The notes under the pieces were generated by a model. That model did no database searches. It worked only from the letters and a program-made list of their open reading frames with translations, and was not told the DNA's origin. Positions 44,368-54,515 of a DNA stretch of 64,000 bases are shown piece after piece. This DNA comes from JANYHF01 sp963732765 (GTDB lineage Bacteria; Pseudomonadota; Alphaproteobacteria; Rhizobiales; Hyphomicrobiaceae), in the NCBI GenBank assembly GCA_963732765.1, contig CAVTAS010000007.1:88978-152977 (forward strand), in the 5' to 3' direction. Position 1 is the first letter of the stretch. Each line of letters begins with the position of its first letter. The translations under genes and the position numbers were made by a program.

Positions 44368-45399
44368 ATGTACAAGGCCGTCAAATCGATTGCCCTGACC
44401 GCAGCCAAGTTGCTCGGCCTGTTCGCCATCGCGCGCCGGCTCACCTCCGGCGGCGTGCGTATCTTGTGCTATCATGGTGTCTGGCTCGGCCGCCCCGGGC
44501 GCTCGCCGGACAGCATGTTCATCAACGCCGACAAGTTCGCGCGCCGGCTCGAGCTGGTAAAGCGGCAAGGCCATCCAGTCGTGTCCCTGACCGATGCAGT
44601 GGACGGCCTCGCCGGCAGGACCACGTTGTCACCCGCCGCCGTCGTCATCACCATCGACGACGGCTGGTACGGCACCTTCAGTGCAATGCTGCCGCCGCTC
44701 GCCACGCACGCCATGCCGGCCACGCTGTACGTCGACACCGCCCAGTTCCTGCAAGCCGAGCCGCTCGGCCACGTCATGGCGATGTGCTACCGCAAGGCCG
44801 TCGCCCCGGAGACGATCACCACGACCGCCGCCGCCGACTATGCCACCGCCACCGATCGCTCCCGCCCCAACACCGAGCGCCTCGCCGCCGCGCACCGCTT
44901 CGGCACAGCATTCCGCATCGACGTCGACCGTGATCTGCGCGAGCGCGCCTTCGCCTACATGACGCCGGACGAGCTGCGCCAGGCCCGCGCCGCCGGCATC
45001 GACATCGAGCTGCACACCCACAACCACTCACTCGGCGACATGTCGGATGCCGTCATAGAGCGCGAGATCGCCGACAATCGCGCCGCTCTTGCCGGCCTGC
45101 TCGGCGTGCCGCCGTCGACGTTCCGACACTTCTGCTATCCCTCGGGCGTCACCTCGCGGGGCGCCGCGCGCACCCTCGCCAGGCTCGGCCTCGCCAGCGC
45201 GACGACCTGCGACAACCGCCTCGCCTATCCCGGCGACAACCCGCACCTGCTGCCCCGTTTCCTTGACGGCGAGAACGTCACCGACATCGAGTTCGAGGCG
45301 GAGTTGTCGGGCTTCAGCCACCTTGTCCGCGCCCTGGTGCAACGCCTGCGAGGCCGCGGTCGCGCAGCCGACCAACCGACACTGGCACCGGCGGAATGA
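44368..45399 (+). CDS. Polysaccharide deacetylase family protein (CE4/NodB-like)
   Basis: A 343-residue intact gene. VRILCYHGV, then VITIDDGW (catalytic and metal-binding Asp) and IELHTHNHSLGDMSD (metal-binding His pair, HTHNH) follow the NodB order, with FCYPSGVTS as the next motif. The hydrophobic N-terminus (SIALTAAKLLGLFAIARRL) may be a membrane anchor. It likely removes acetyl groups from a cell-surface glycan. It is one of the few long genes in this part of the window with no frameshift. Confidence 0.85.
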   Translation: MYKAVKSIALTAAKLLGLFAIARRLTSGGVRILCYHGVWLGRPGRSPDSMFINADKFARRLELVKRQGHPVVSLTDAVDGLAGRTTLSPAAVVITIDDGWYGTFSAMLPPLATHAMPATLYVDTAQFLQAEPLGHVMAMCYRKAVAPETITTTAAADYATATDRSRPNTERLAAAHRFGTAFRIDVDRDLRERAFAYMTPDELRQARAAGIDIELHTHNHSLGDMSDAVIEREIADNRAALAGLLGVPPSTFRHFCYPSGVTSRGAARTLARLGLASATTCDNRLAYPGDNPHLLPRFLDGENVTDIEFEAELSGFSHLVRALVQRLRGRGRAADQPTLAPAE

Positions 45400-45420
45400 G
45401 CCGGCGCCGCCCGGACGCGG

Positions 45421-46768
45421 CTACGTTCCCTTCAGGTCCAGGCTGAACCGCTTCTGCAGGCCGTTCCAGCAGTCGGCATAGTCGTCCTGCAGCGTCGGCA
45501 GCCGCGCGGCGTAGCCCGTCAGATGCTGCGGGTAGCGCGTCTCGAACATGAACGCCATCGTGTTGGTGAGCTTGACCGGGCTTCAGCTCGGCATTGCTCG
45601 CGTGCACGAAGGCATCGTTGTCGGGGCCGTGCGGCAGCATGCAGTTGTGCAGGCTCATGCCGCCGGGCACGAAGCCCTGCGGCTTGGCGTCGTACTGGCC
45701 GTAGATCAGCCCCATGAACTCCGACATGATGTTGCGGTGATACCAGGGCGGGCGGAACGTGTTCTCCGCCACCGCCCAGCGCTCGGGGAAGATCACGAAG
45801 TCGATGTTGGCGGTGCCGGGCGTCTCCGACGGCGCGGTCAGCACCGTGAAGATCGACGGGTCGGGGTGGTCGAACAGCATCGCGCCGACCGGCGAGAAGT
45901 GGCGCAGGTCGTACTTGTAGGGCGCGTAGTTGCCGTGCCAGGCGACGACGTCGAGCGGCGAATGGCCGATCTCGGAGCGATAGAGGCGGCCGCACCATTT
46001 GACGATAGAGCTCGCCTGGCCCGTCCTTGTCCTCGTAGGCGGCGACCGGGGCCAGGAAGTCGCGCTGGTTGGCGAGGCAGTTGGCGCCGATCGGGCCGCG
46101 CTCGGGCAACGTGAACGGCGCCGCCGTAGTTCTCGCAGACATAGCCGCGCGCCGGCCCCGCCGGTAGGTCGACGCTGAAGATCACGCCGCGCGGGATCAC
46201 AGCGATCTCGCCCGGCGTCACGTCGATGACGCCGAACTCGGTGCGCAGCCGCAGGCCGTTCTCCTGCGGCACGATCATCATCTCGCCGTCGGCGTTGAAC
46301 AGGTACTGGTTCTCCATCGAGCGGGTGGCGAGGTAGATGTGCGCGGCCATGCCGGCCTGCGCGTTGGCGTCGCCGGCCGTCGTCATCGTCGCGAGGCCCT
46401 GGATGAAGGTCAGCGGCTTGTCCGGGATCGGCGTCGGGCTCCAGCGCAGCTGGCCGATCGGCAGCTCGCTCTCGTCGTGGCAGGGCGCGGTGCGCATCAG
46501 TGCCGGCGTCGACCTTGGTGAAGCGGCCGTGGTGGCGGACCGTCGGGCGGATGCGGTAGAGCCAGGAGCGCTGGTTGGCGCCGCGCGGCGCGGTGAACGG
46601 CGAGCCGGACAGTTGCTCGGCATAGAGCCCATAGGCGCAGCGCTGCGGCGAGTTGCGCCCGACCGGCAGCGCGCCGGGAATGGCCTCGGTCGCGAAGCTG
46701 TTGCCGAAGCCGGACAGGTAGGCCGGCTTGTTGCCGGCGTCGGCCTCGATCGGCTCGATAATCGTCAT
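45421..46768 (-). CDS. hmgA: Homogentisate 1,2-dioxygenase (four frameshifts)
   Basis: This enzyme opens the ring of homogentisate in tyrosine and phenylalanine breakdown. PAYLSGFGNSFATEA, NSPQRCAYGLYAEQLSG, MENQYLFNADGEMM, YVCENYGG, GPIGANCLANQRDF, DVVAWHGNYAPYKYDL and RPPWYHRNIMSEFMG (with iron ligands in this last region) identify it. Frames change near 46500, 46118, 46010 and 45582. The end KRFSLDLKGT at 45421 is the normal C-terminus. Repaired length is about 448 residues, as in the family. Confidence 0.85.
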
Positions 46769-47108
46769 CGCGGCTCTCCGATGCGCACTGCTGAGGACAG
46801 CGATCTTGAAGTTTGAATGCTTGCGACGCAAGCCCGCCACGCCCGGCACAGGAGCGATGAGATCCGGTGTAGCCGCGCAAAGCCCGCCCCAAGCCCCCGT
46901 CGTTCAATTCTTGCGAGCTTAAGTATTCACACGGATGCACATAGTTGAACGCAGAAACTAATTCTTCATATTAACCAATATGGATCAAGCGCATATAAAT
47001 GTTTAATTTTTAAGATTAGGCCTCCCCCCGCCGAAGCTCCAGCTTCGACAATCGCCGCTGCGCGGGGATCAGCGTCGAACTCTTGTAGCTTCGAGGGGAG
47101 TGATCGTT
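46769..47108. other. Intergenic region between hmgA and the M15-like gene
   Basis: No gene is supported in these 340 bp. The right half (about 46920-47010) is strikingly AT-rich (for example ATATAAATGTTTAATTTTTAAG) in otherwise GC-rich DNA and probably contains the promoters for the divergent hmgA and M15-like genes. GAGGGGAGTGATCGTT precedes the ATG at 47109. Confidence 0.5.
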
Positions 47109-47813
47109 ATGTCGAATGCGGTTCAATACTTGGTCGACAATCGAGTTTCATCCGGTAAATACTGGCACTTGAACCGGGTTTCTGCCACGATGCTGGCGTC
47201 AATTGCCAGCGTGACAGTACTGACAGCCCTGTCGGGTACAGCAGCCGCTCAATTCAACGAATACCCGATCCGAAACTGGGTGACTACTAGCAGCGCCAGT
47301 ACCGAGGGCTCGCCGGCGACCCGCTCAACCCGGACAACCCGCACCACCAGCGCCGCCAGCCCGACCACGCAGCGCAGCGCCGCCCGGGCAGCGGTTGCCG
47401 GCGCAGCCGCCGAGGAGCAGGCCGCGCGTCCAGCCGCCCAGCGCCGCACCCGCGTCGCCAGCCTCGGCCGTGATTCGGTCCCCACTCCCGCCCCCCAGCG
47501 CAGCCTGACCGGCGGCTCCATCGCCTGGCGCGCCAACTCCGGCTGCCTCGCCGGCAACCTGCGCAACGTGATCGCCGCGGTCGCCGCCAACTACGGCCCG
47601 GTGACGGTCAACTCGACCTGCCGCAGTCGTGCCCACAACCGTCGCGTCGGCGGCGCGTCGAAGTCCTGGCACTTGACGGGCGAAGCGGCCGACCTGCGTG
47701 TACACGGCAACGTCAGCGCGGCAGCCTCCTACATGCGCAGCGCCGTCGGCGGCTTCAAGCACTACGGCGGCGGCCTGTTCCACATCGACAACGGCGCCAA
47801 GCGCTCGTTCTGA
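47109..47813 (+). CDS. Peptidase M15 / YcbK-like cell-wall protein
   Basis: A 234-residue exported protein. A hydrophobic segment at about 25-45 is a signal or anchor, followed by a Ser/Thr/Ala-rich linker of about 80 residues. The C-terminal domain (VTVNSTCRSRAHNRRVGGASKSWHLTGEAADLRV ... YGGGLFHIDNG read in pieces) contains the zinc-binding pattern of M15 D-Ala-D-Ala peptidases: H in RAHN, D in EAADL and H in FHID. The start at 47109 has the better ribosome binding site. A terminator follows. Confidence 0.8.
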   Translation: MSNAVQYLVDNRVSSGKYWHLNRVSATMLASIASVTVLTALSGTAAAQFNEYPIRNWVTTSSASTEGSPATRSTRTTRTTSAASPTTQRSAARAAVAGAAAEEQAARPAAQRRTRVASLGRDSVPTPAPQRSLTGGSIAWRANSGCLAGNLRNVIAAVAANYGPVTVNSTCRSRAHNRRVGGASKSWHLTGEAADLRVHGNVSAAASYMRSAVGGFKHYGGGLFHIDNGAKRSF

Positions 47814-47844
47814 CGCTGCGAATCCCACTATCCACAAGCTCGAG

Positions 47845-47879
47845 GGCGGCGCTCACCGGGCGCCGCCTTATTCTTTTTT
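47845..47879 (+). terminator. Intrinsic terminator after the M15-like gene
   Basis: GGCGGCGC (47845-47852) pairs with GCGCCGCC (47860-47867) around a 7-base loop, and TTATTCTTTTTT follows. It overlaps the 3' end of the convergent MFS gene. Confidence 0.85.
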
Positions 47880-49094
47880 GATCGGCTCCACCGGCGCCCG
47901 ATGCGCGATGTGCCAGGCAACGGCACCGAGGCCCGCGAGCAGCGCGCCGCCGACCAGCAGGAAGCTGGCATTGAGGCCGAACACCGCTGCGACCAGCCCC
48001 ATCGACATCGGCGTCACCGCCGCCGCCGCGCGATTGGCCGTCGTCCGCAGCGCAACCCCCAGCCCCTGGTTCTTGCGCTCGGCCGCCCCCACCAGCAGCG
48101 ACAGCATCAGCGGCTGGCTGACCCCCATGCAGAAGCCGCGCACTGCCGCCGTGATGATCAGCGCCGTCGCCGACACGAGCAGCGGCGTGATCGAGATGAA
48201 CACGATCGAGCCCGCCGTGGTCACGATCAGCAGCCACAGCGGATCGACATAGCGCGTCAGCCGCCCGACGCTGAGCGCGCTCGCCGCCGCCACCGCCGAC
48301 GATACCGTGATCAGCAATCCGATCTGCGTCGCCGGAAACCCGATCGACTTCAGGTAGATCGGATAGAACGAGTCCTGCATGCTGCTCGACGCGATGCGGA
48401 ACACCGTGATCATCAGCACCGTCCCCATCGCCGGCACCGCGCGAGCTTGAATGCGGCCACATAGTCCGAGGTCCGCGGCATCAGGTCGGCGATCTCGACC
48501 CGCGCGCGTCCGGCCGGCAGCGACCGCGACGGCGGCAGGAACCAGGCGCACGCCACGGTTCCAGCCGCCCACAGCGCCAGCACCGCGAAGCCGCCCCACA
48601 CGCCCCACAAGTCGAACGCCAGCCCGCCGGCAGGCGGCCCGACGAAGCTGCCCATCCGCAGCGAGAATGCGAACGGCCCGGCATACTCCGGGTGTCCGAG
48701 CATGATCCGCCCGAACAGCGTCTGCGCGCCGATCCAGCTCAGCGCCGAGGAAAAGCCGCTCAGCAGCTGCAGCAGTATGATCATCACCAGGAAGCGTCTG
48801 CAGCGGGTACAGCGGCAACAGCACGAAGCTGGCAAGCCCGCTGGCGACGATCACGCGCCGCGCGCCCAGCCGGTCCATCAGCGCGCCGCCATGAATGGCC
48901 AGGAACAGCGGCAGGATATGCTTGGCGCCGACCACGAAGCCGATCGCCGCCGCCGAATAGCCCATGCCCGCCAGCCACAGCGGCAGGATCACCGACATCA
49001 CGTCGGAAAAGCTGTTGGAGAACAGGCCCGCGCCATAGATCGCCCCTTGCGTCGGCAGCGGCACGTCTGGTTTTGGTTTGGGGTTCGCCGCCAC
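47868..49094 (-). CDS. MFS transporter (two frameshifts)
   Basis: A major-facilitator protein of about 408 residues starting at a GTG at 49094. The first four helices (FSDVMSVILPLWLAGMGYSAAA ... LMDRLGARRVIVASGL) include the loop 2-3 motif DRLGARR. The frame changes near 48797 to LLQLLSGFSSALSWIGAQT and back near 48447 to MGTVLMITVFRIASSSMQDS. Twelve membrane segments are expected over the repaired sequence. The substrate is unknown. It converges on the M15-like gene, with a terminator in between. Confidence 0.8.
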   Translation of the reverse strand: MAANPKPKPDVPLPTQGAIYGAGLFSNSFSDVMSVILPLWLAGMGYSAAAIGFVVGAKHILPLFLAIHGGALMDRLGARRVIVASGLASFVLLPLYPLQTLPGDDHTAAAAERLFLGAELDRRADAVRADHARTPGVCRAVRILAADGQLRRAACRRAGVRLVGRVGRLRGAGAVGGWNRGVRLVPAAVAVAAGRTRAGRDRRPDAADLGLCGRIQARAVPAMGTVLMITVFRIASSSMQDSFYPIYLKSIGFPATQIGLLITVSSAVAAASALSVGRLTRYVDPLWLLIVTTAGSIVFISITPLLVSATALIITAAVRGFCMGVSQPLMLSLLVGAAERKNQGLGVALRTTANRAAAAVTPMSMGLVAAVFGLNASFLLVGGALLAGLGAVAWHIAHRAPVEPIKKE

Positions 49095-49388
49095 GCTTCA
49101 GTGAGCCTCCCGACCGTCGCCTGCTCGCATGTCGCCTGAATGCAACAATGCACCGACGTCGCATATCGCACCGATCCTCGCCGCGGGGAAGCCGCTGTAT
49201 CAGTCCGGGCCGGATCGGTGAGTTGCGGGGATAACCTTGGAAATCCCCGCACCGCCGCCTTGTTGCCGCCGCCGCCCCGGTCTAGCGTCGACGGATCAGT
49301 GACATTTGCGTTTGTGGATGTCTGTCGCGCGTTTGGCCGAGGGACTTAGCGGCTGCGCGCGGCGCATACGTCAGTGGGGATTATTCCA

Positions 49389-49688
49389 ATGAGCACGCTT
49401 CAAGCCAGCACCCAGAATCAGCTTCGCCAGCTCATCGAGCAGATCGAGCGCCTCGAGGAGGACAAGAAGGGCATCGCCGAGGACATCCGCGACAAGCTCG
49501 CCGAGGCCAAGGCCGTGGGCTTCGACGTCAAGATCCTGCGCCAGATCATCCGGCTGCGCAAGAAGAGCAAGACCGACCGCGACGAGGAGGAGGCGATCCT
49601 CCAGACCTACATGCATGCGCTCGGCATGCTGAGCGACGGTGCGGACAACGACTCCGGCGCCAGCCAGTCGATGATGGCCGCCGAATAA
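49389..49688 (+). CDS. gapR: GapR / DUF2312 DNA-binding protein
   Basis: A 99-residue protein, mainly a long coiled coil (LRQLIEQIERLEEDKKGIAEDIRDKL) followed by LAEAKAVGFDVKILRQIIRLRKK, the signature of the alphaproteobacterial GapR family, which binds overtwisted DNA ahead of replication and transcription. The start at 49389 is the ATG preceding STLQAS. The C-terminal 20 residues are less conserved. The gene is intact. Confidence 0.9.
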   Translation: MSTLQASTQNQLRQLIEQIERLEEDKKGIAEDIRDKLAEAKAVGFDVKILRQIIRLRKKSKTDRDEEEAILQTYMHALGMLSDGADNDSGASQSMMAAE

Positions 49689-49776
49689 CTACGGCTCACT
49701 GACGGCTCTGGCCAATCCGCCACGCGCGAACTAACCTCGCCCGGCCGCCAAATCAGCGCGGCCAGCGAGGGGTCTC

Positions 49777-50542
49777 GTGACGATCAAGCACAGCGTGGCG
49801 CCACGCCGCGACATCGTCGTGGCGCATGCCTCCGACGTGCACATCGACGACGGCTACACCGCCGGCCTGCACGACGGCGACGGCACCGCCGGACTGCGCG
49901 CGGTGCTCACCGCCGCCCGCACCGGCGGCGCCGACCTCGTCCTGCTCGCCGGTGACACCTTCGAGTGCCATCGCATAGCGGCCGCCACCATCGCCCGCGC
50001 CGCCGACATCATGCGCGAGTTCGCGCTGCCGATCGTCATACTGCCGGGCAACCACGATCCCGCCATCGACGAGGCGGTATTCCACGATGCTGCGTTCGCC
50101 CGCGTCGACGGCCTGCACATCCTCGGCATCACGCACGCCGAAGCCGCGCTGTTCGCGCCGCTCGGCCTCGAGGTCTGGGGCCGTCCGCATCGCGACTATC
50201 ACGACATGGAGCCGCTGGCCGAGATCCGCCCGCGCACGACACCGTGGCAGATCGCGATGGCGCATGGCCACTACATGCCGACGCCGGATCGCTCGACACC
50301 GCTGCGGCCGTCCTGGCTGATCGGCGACGCCGACCTGGAAGCCACCGGCGCCGACTACGTCGCGCTCGGCCACTGGAACCGCCGCATCAGGGTCGGCAAC
50401 GGCCCCACCGAAGCCTGGTACTCCGGCTCCCCCGACTACGCCCGCAGCATCAATCTGGTGCGCCTTAGCGGCCGACGGCACCGTCCACGTCGATCACCAC
50501 CCGCTCGACCTGCCCGCCGGCTTCGGCGGCGGGATGTCGTGA
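49777..50542 (+). CDS. Metallophosphoesterase (one frameshift near the 3' end)
   Basis: The calcineurin-like pattern is present: HASDVHID, LVLLAGDTFE, PGNHDP and ALGHWN contain the metal-binding Asp, His and Asn residues. The GTG at 49777 is the start. Near 50468 an extra G changes the reading; in the restored frame the protein ends ADGTVHVDHHPLDLPAG...GMS at a TGA ending at 50542, for a length of about 254 residues. It resembles the DNA-repair exonuclease-like phosphoesterases (SbcD-like), but an SbcC partner is not next to it. Confidence 0.78.
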
Positions 50543-50925
50543 ACGCCCCGGTTGCCGCCCCATTCGTTCTGACTTTGACGCGACGGACCAACCAAGTGAA
50601 GCGTCCCCGGGCGGAGCGCGCTGTCAAAGCGCGCGCAGACCCGGGGTCTTTCCCATTCGAGGTGGGATGGACCCCGGCTCTTTGCGCTCCGCCCATCGGG
50701 TCGGACCGCTCGGCCGGGGACGCGAGCTACTCGAGCTAGAGTGCTTCCGGAAAAGTGGGAACCGGTTTTCCGAAAAGAAGCACGAAAATGCAAAGAGCAA
50801 GAGGCTTCCGGCAATTCGAAGAAAGCCGGACAGGCTCTAGCGCGAATGGTTGCCGCCGCCGCGGTCGCCGTGACACTCTCCCGCCCATCGAGCACACCAG
50901 CGATCGCACCGGCACGGAGGCAAGC
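50543..50925. other. Repeat-rich intergenic stretch
   Basis: No gene is supported in these 383 bp. GAGCGCGCTGTCAAAGCGCGC and GACCCGGGGTCTTTCCCATTC with a G-rich inverse are palindromic, and a separate repeat occurs at 50741-50783. Open reading frames that cross it lack family features. Confidence 0.5.
50741..50783. repeat. Rhizobial-type palindromic repeat
   Basis: GTGCTTCCGGAAAA and TTTTCCGAAAAGAAGCAC are near-perfect inverse arms around GTGGGAACCGG. Elements with the core AAGTGGGAACCGGTTTTCCG are frequent in genomes of Hyphomicrobiales (recalled from general knowledge), which supports the taxonomic assignment. Confidence 0.7.
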
Positions 50926-51967
50926 TTGAAGGCCATCAGGTTCCACGAGTTCGGCCCGCCCGACGTCCTGCGCTACGAGGACGTGCCCGACCCCGTGCCG
51001 CGCGCCGGCGAGGTCCGCGTCCGCGTCCATGCCACGACCGTCAACCGCGTGCTCGACGTTGCCGTCCGCAGCGGCAGCCAGGTCCGGCGCGAGCCGGTGC
51101 TGCCGCTGATCCCCGGCGTCGACTGCGCAGGAACGATCGACGCGATCGGCCCCGGCGTCACCGGTTTCAAGGCTGGTGAGCGCGTCGCTGCCGCCGGCAA
51201 CATGCCGCTCGACGTCGTGGCCGAGGACGGCAAGGGCTACGCCGGCCCGAAAGGCATGATGGGCATCAAGCGTCAGGGCGGCTTCGCCGAGCTGGTCTGC
51301 GTGCCCGCGATGGCGACGATCCGCTTGCCGTCAGCACTCGGCTTCCACGAGGCCGCCGTCGCCATGCGCCACGTCCCGACCGCCTGGAACCTGCTCTGCA
51401 ACGTCGCGCGAGCTGAAAGCCGGCGAGTGGGTGCTGATCATGGGCGCCAGCGGCAACCTCGGCTCCGTCGGCATCCAGATCGCCAGGCACGTCGTCGGCG
51501 CCAACGTCATCGCCACCGCCGGCTCACGCCAGCGCGCCGACTACGGCCTGACGCTCGGCGCCGATCACGCGGTCGACTATTCGACCGAGAACCTGCGCGC
51601 CCGCATCACCGAGATCACCGGCGGCAAGGGCGTCGACGTTCTCTACGACAACATCGCCAATCCGAAGGTGCTGCCCGAGGCGTTCAAGGCGATCGGCATG
51701 AACGGCCGGCTGGTGACTGCGGGCGCGCACGGCGGCCCCGATGTCACGCTCAATTTCAACCACCTCTACCACAACCGCATAACCATCAAGGGCGAGCCGG
51801 GCTCGAAGCCGGAGGACCTGCCGGCTTGCTTCGCCGCCGTCGCCGACGGCCGCATCAAGCTCCGCATCGCGCACGTCATGCCGCTGTCGCGCGCCGCCGA
51901 CGCCCACCGCATGATGGAAGCCGACCCCGGCATGGGCAAGATCGTGCTCGACCCGACACAGGGTTGA
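50926..51967 (+). CDS. Zinc-type alcohol dehydrogenase-like / quinone oxidoreductase family protein (one frameshift)
   Basis: An MDR-superfamily NADPH oxidoreductase. It starts at a TTG with GGAGG 5 bases upstream and reads LKAIRFHEFGPPDVLRYED, typical of quinone oxidoreductases. An extra base near 51408 moves the rest to ELKAGEWVLIMGASGNLGSVGIQIA, which contains the nucleotide-binding ASGNLGSVG. The repaired length is about 346 residues. The first half does not show the structural-zinc cysteine set, which fits the zinc-free QOR branch. A nested palindrome follows the stop. Confidence 0.8.
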
Positions 51968-51980
51968 TCAATTCAGCAAC

Positions 51981-52080
51981 GCGTAGGCTGGCGTCAAGCG
52001 GAGCGCGACCCAGCATGTCGCGGAATACCCGTTGTTGCTGGGTCGCGGCCGCGAAGTGCGGCCTTGACGCCAGCCTACGC
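51981..52080. repeat. Nested palindromic element
   Basis: Outer 18-bp arms (51981-51998 and 52063-52080, GCGTAGGCTGGCGTCAAG and its inverse) and inner 11-bp arms (52005-52015 and 52036-52046, GCGACCCAGCA and its inverse) form a two-stem structure between convergent genes. There is no T-run, so it looks like a miniature palindromic element rather than a terminator. Confidence 0.8.
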
Positions 52081-52155
52081 CGATCGCCGGGTTCAACCCG
52101 GTGCGCAGTGCGAACGGAAACTCGCCTGCGGCCGAGGCAGCGACCCATCCGCACA

Positions 52156-52948
52156 TCACCCGCGCCGCAGCCCGGCCGCGGTCAGCGACAGCCCCGCCAG
52201 GATCGACAGCACGACGACGATCGACGGCCCGCCCGGCGTGTCGAGCTGGAACGACAGCATCAGCCCGCCGATCACGCCGGCCGCCGCAACCAGCGCGGCC
52301 AGCAGCACCATCCGCTCCGGCGTCGACGAGAACGGCCGCGCCGTCGCTGCCGGAATGATCAGGAACGCCACGGTCAGCAGAATGCCGACGATCTTCATCG
52401 CGATCGCCACCGCCAGCGCCAGCAGCACCACGAACGCCAGCCGCACGCGATCCCGGTCGACGCCTTCGGCCGCCGCCAGCTCCTCGTGCACGGCGAGCGA
52501 CAACAGCGGCTGCCACAGCCACGCCATCGCCGCGACCACCACCAGCGCCGCCGGCACCGACCCAGACGAGATCGGCCGGCGCCACCGCGAAGATGTCGCC
52601 GAACAGATAGCCCATCAGGTCGATCGACGGTCCCTTGACCAGCGCCGTCGCGACGACGCCGATCGCCAGCGAGGCGTGCGCGAGCAGACTGAGGATCGAA
52701 TCGAGCGGCACCAGTCGCTGCCGCCCGAGCGCGAACAGCAACAGCGCGACGGCGACCGATCCTGCCAGCGCCGCCAACGTCAGGTCGAGCTTGAGCGCGA
52801 GCCCCAGCGCGATGCCGATCAGGCTCGCCTGCGCGATCGCCTCGCCGAAGAACGCCATGCGGCTCCACACCAGGAAGCAGCCGAGCGGCGCCGCGATCAC
52901 GGCGAGGCCGAGTCCGGCCGCCAACGCGCGAATGAGAAACGGTTCCAT
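52156..52948 (-). CDS. znuB: Zinc ABC transporter permease (one frameshift)
   Basis: The ATG at 52948 opens MEPFLIRALAAGLGLAVIA and continues with helices typical of the ABC-3 family (GCFLVWSRMAFFGEAIAQASL; DLMGYLFGDI). Near 52562 the frame changes to AMAWLWQPLLSLAVHEELA, then MKIVGILLTVAFLIIPAATA, and ends at 52156. The repaired length is about 263 residues. It belongs to the zur-znuC-znuB set; no periplasmic ZnuA gene is in the window. Confidence 0.83.
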
Positions 52949-53082
52949 CACGCCCACATGATTGTGCGTTCCCGAATCGCCAGGGATATCGGGCTTCCCA
53001 GCGCGCAGCGGATCCCGACCCGTCGACGGGCCGCTTCGCCGTACGCTCGTGGCGCCTGCGATCACATCCCCGACGTTCGCTC

Positions 53083-53899
53083 TTACCGCGAGCTCGCGCC
53101 GGCCAGATCGTGCCGGTGATCATGCTCGTGATGGTAGATCGCCACCGCGCGCGCCGCGTCGGGACCGAACAGCCGCACGTACTCCGGATCGCGCGCCACC
53201 GAGTGCGGCACACCCGAGCAACAGACGTGCCGGTTGATGCACACGACCCGATCCGAGCTCGCCATCACGATATGCAGGTCGTGGCTGACCAGCAGCACGC
53301 CGAGCCCGCGCTTGTCGCGCAACCGCCCGATCAGCGCGTAGAGCTCGGCCTCGCCGGCATAGTCGACGCCGCGCACCGGCTCGTCGAGCACCAGCAGGTT
53401 CGGCCGCCGCAGCAGCGCGCGCGCCAGCACCACGCGCTGCAACTCGCCGCCCGACAGGCTGGCGATCTGCTGCCCGCGCACCCGCGCCGCGCCGACCTCG
53501 TCGAGCGCCGCACCGATCGTCGGCCGCCTCGTGCCGGCCGCCCAGCGCGAGGAACCGCTCGACGCTCATCGGGATCGCGCGGTCGATGTCGAACCGCTGC
53601 GGCGCATAGCCGATCCTGAGATCGCTGCGTCGCCTGATCTCGCCGCCATCCGGCGCACGAGACCGAGCAGCACGCGCACCAGCGTCGTCTTGCCGGCACC
53701 GTTCGGGCCGATCACGGTGACGATCTCGCCTGCCGCGATGTCGAGGTCGATCGCCTCGATCAGCGTGCGCTTGTCACGTACGACGGTGAGCCCGCGCGCC
53801 GAAACCAGCGCGTCGTCGACGAACGGACGCGGCGCCATGTCGTGATGCTGGTGGTCGTGGTGGTGGTGATCATGATCGCCGTGCGCTGATCGTGGTCAT
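53083..53899 (-). CDS. znuC: Zinc ABC transporter ATPase (frameshifts; His-rich N-terminus)
   Basis: Walker A GPNGAGKTT, signature LSGGELQR and Walker B LLVLDEPVRG are visible in different frames; the frame changes near 53640 and 53520. In the frame of MAPRPFVDD upstream codons read DHDHHHHDHQHHD, a His/Asp-rich zinc-binding tail that would be translated from an ATG at about 53899 if one more base is adjusted. Without it, the ATG at 53838 is the start. The C-terminal end also contains histidines (HHEHDHRHD). Operon with zur and znuB. Confidence 0.8.
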
Positions 53900-53941
53900 G
53901 CGCATCCACGTGGCGCGTCGCTGCTGGCATCCGGGGTGTGC

Positions 53942-54468
53942 TCACGTTGCCTCGCCTGCCGGACATGCCGCACAGCGGCCCGCGACCTCGGCGACCGTCC
54001 GCCGCGGCACGAACGCCGACCGCCGCCACGGCATCGCCGAGAGCCGCGAACACCCGCTCGCCGGCCACCTCTGCGACCCGCCCGCATGCCTCGCACACCA
54101 GGATGATCTGGTCGCGGTCCGGCGCATGGCTGGCATGGCAGGCGAAGAACGCGTTGCGGCTCTCCAGCCGGTGCACCAGCCCGGCGTCGGCCAGAGCCTC
54201 GATCGCACGGTAGACCGAGATCGGCGCCAGCCGCGGCCCCTTGCCCGCCAGCCGCTCCAGGATGTCGTAGGCGCCGAGCGCCTGGTGCGAGGCGGCGATC
54301 TCGGCCAGCACCCGCTGGCGCAGCGTCGTCAGCTTCATGCCCTTGGCCTCGAACTGCCGGCCGGCTCGCTCGAGCAGGTGCGCCTCGCAACTGCCGTGAT
54401 TGTGGTCGGGCGCTGGAAAGCCGGACGCTGCGGCGGCCGGACTCGTCAGCGACCTGTCGCCGGGGCAT
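53942..54468 (-). CDS. zur: Zur, zinc-responsive Fur-family repressor (two frameshifts)
   Basis: TTLRQRVLAEIAASHQALGAYDIL and ISVYRAIEALADAGLVHRLES are the winged helix of Fur-family repressors; FACHASHAPD and LVCEACGRVAE hold metal-binding His and Cys residues, and the last CAAC near the end in the restored frame (RRTVAEVAGRCAACPAGEAT read in parts) is the structural zinc site. Frames change near 54435 and 54020. The ATG at 54468 has GGAGACGAAG upstream. A palindrome at 54499-54515 lies just upstream and may be its own operator. Confidence 0.78.
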
Positions 54469-54498
54469 GGCTTCGTCTCCAGGTTGCGAATGGCGTGA

Positions 54499-54515
54499 AT
54501 GATATAGTATTACAT
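54499..54515. promoter_or_regulatory. Candidate Zur operator upstream of zur-znuCB
   Basis: ATGATATAGTATTACAT is an imperfect palindrome (12 of 17 positions symmetric) in AT-rich DNA, 30 bp before the zur start. Fur-family Zur sites in alphaproteobacteria have a similar ATG-(N)-TAATA-type dyad. The assignment is inference from position and symmetry. Confidence 0.5.
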
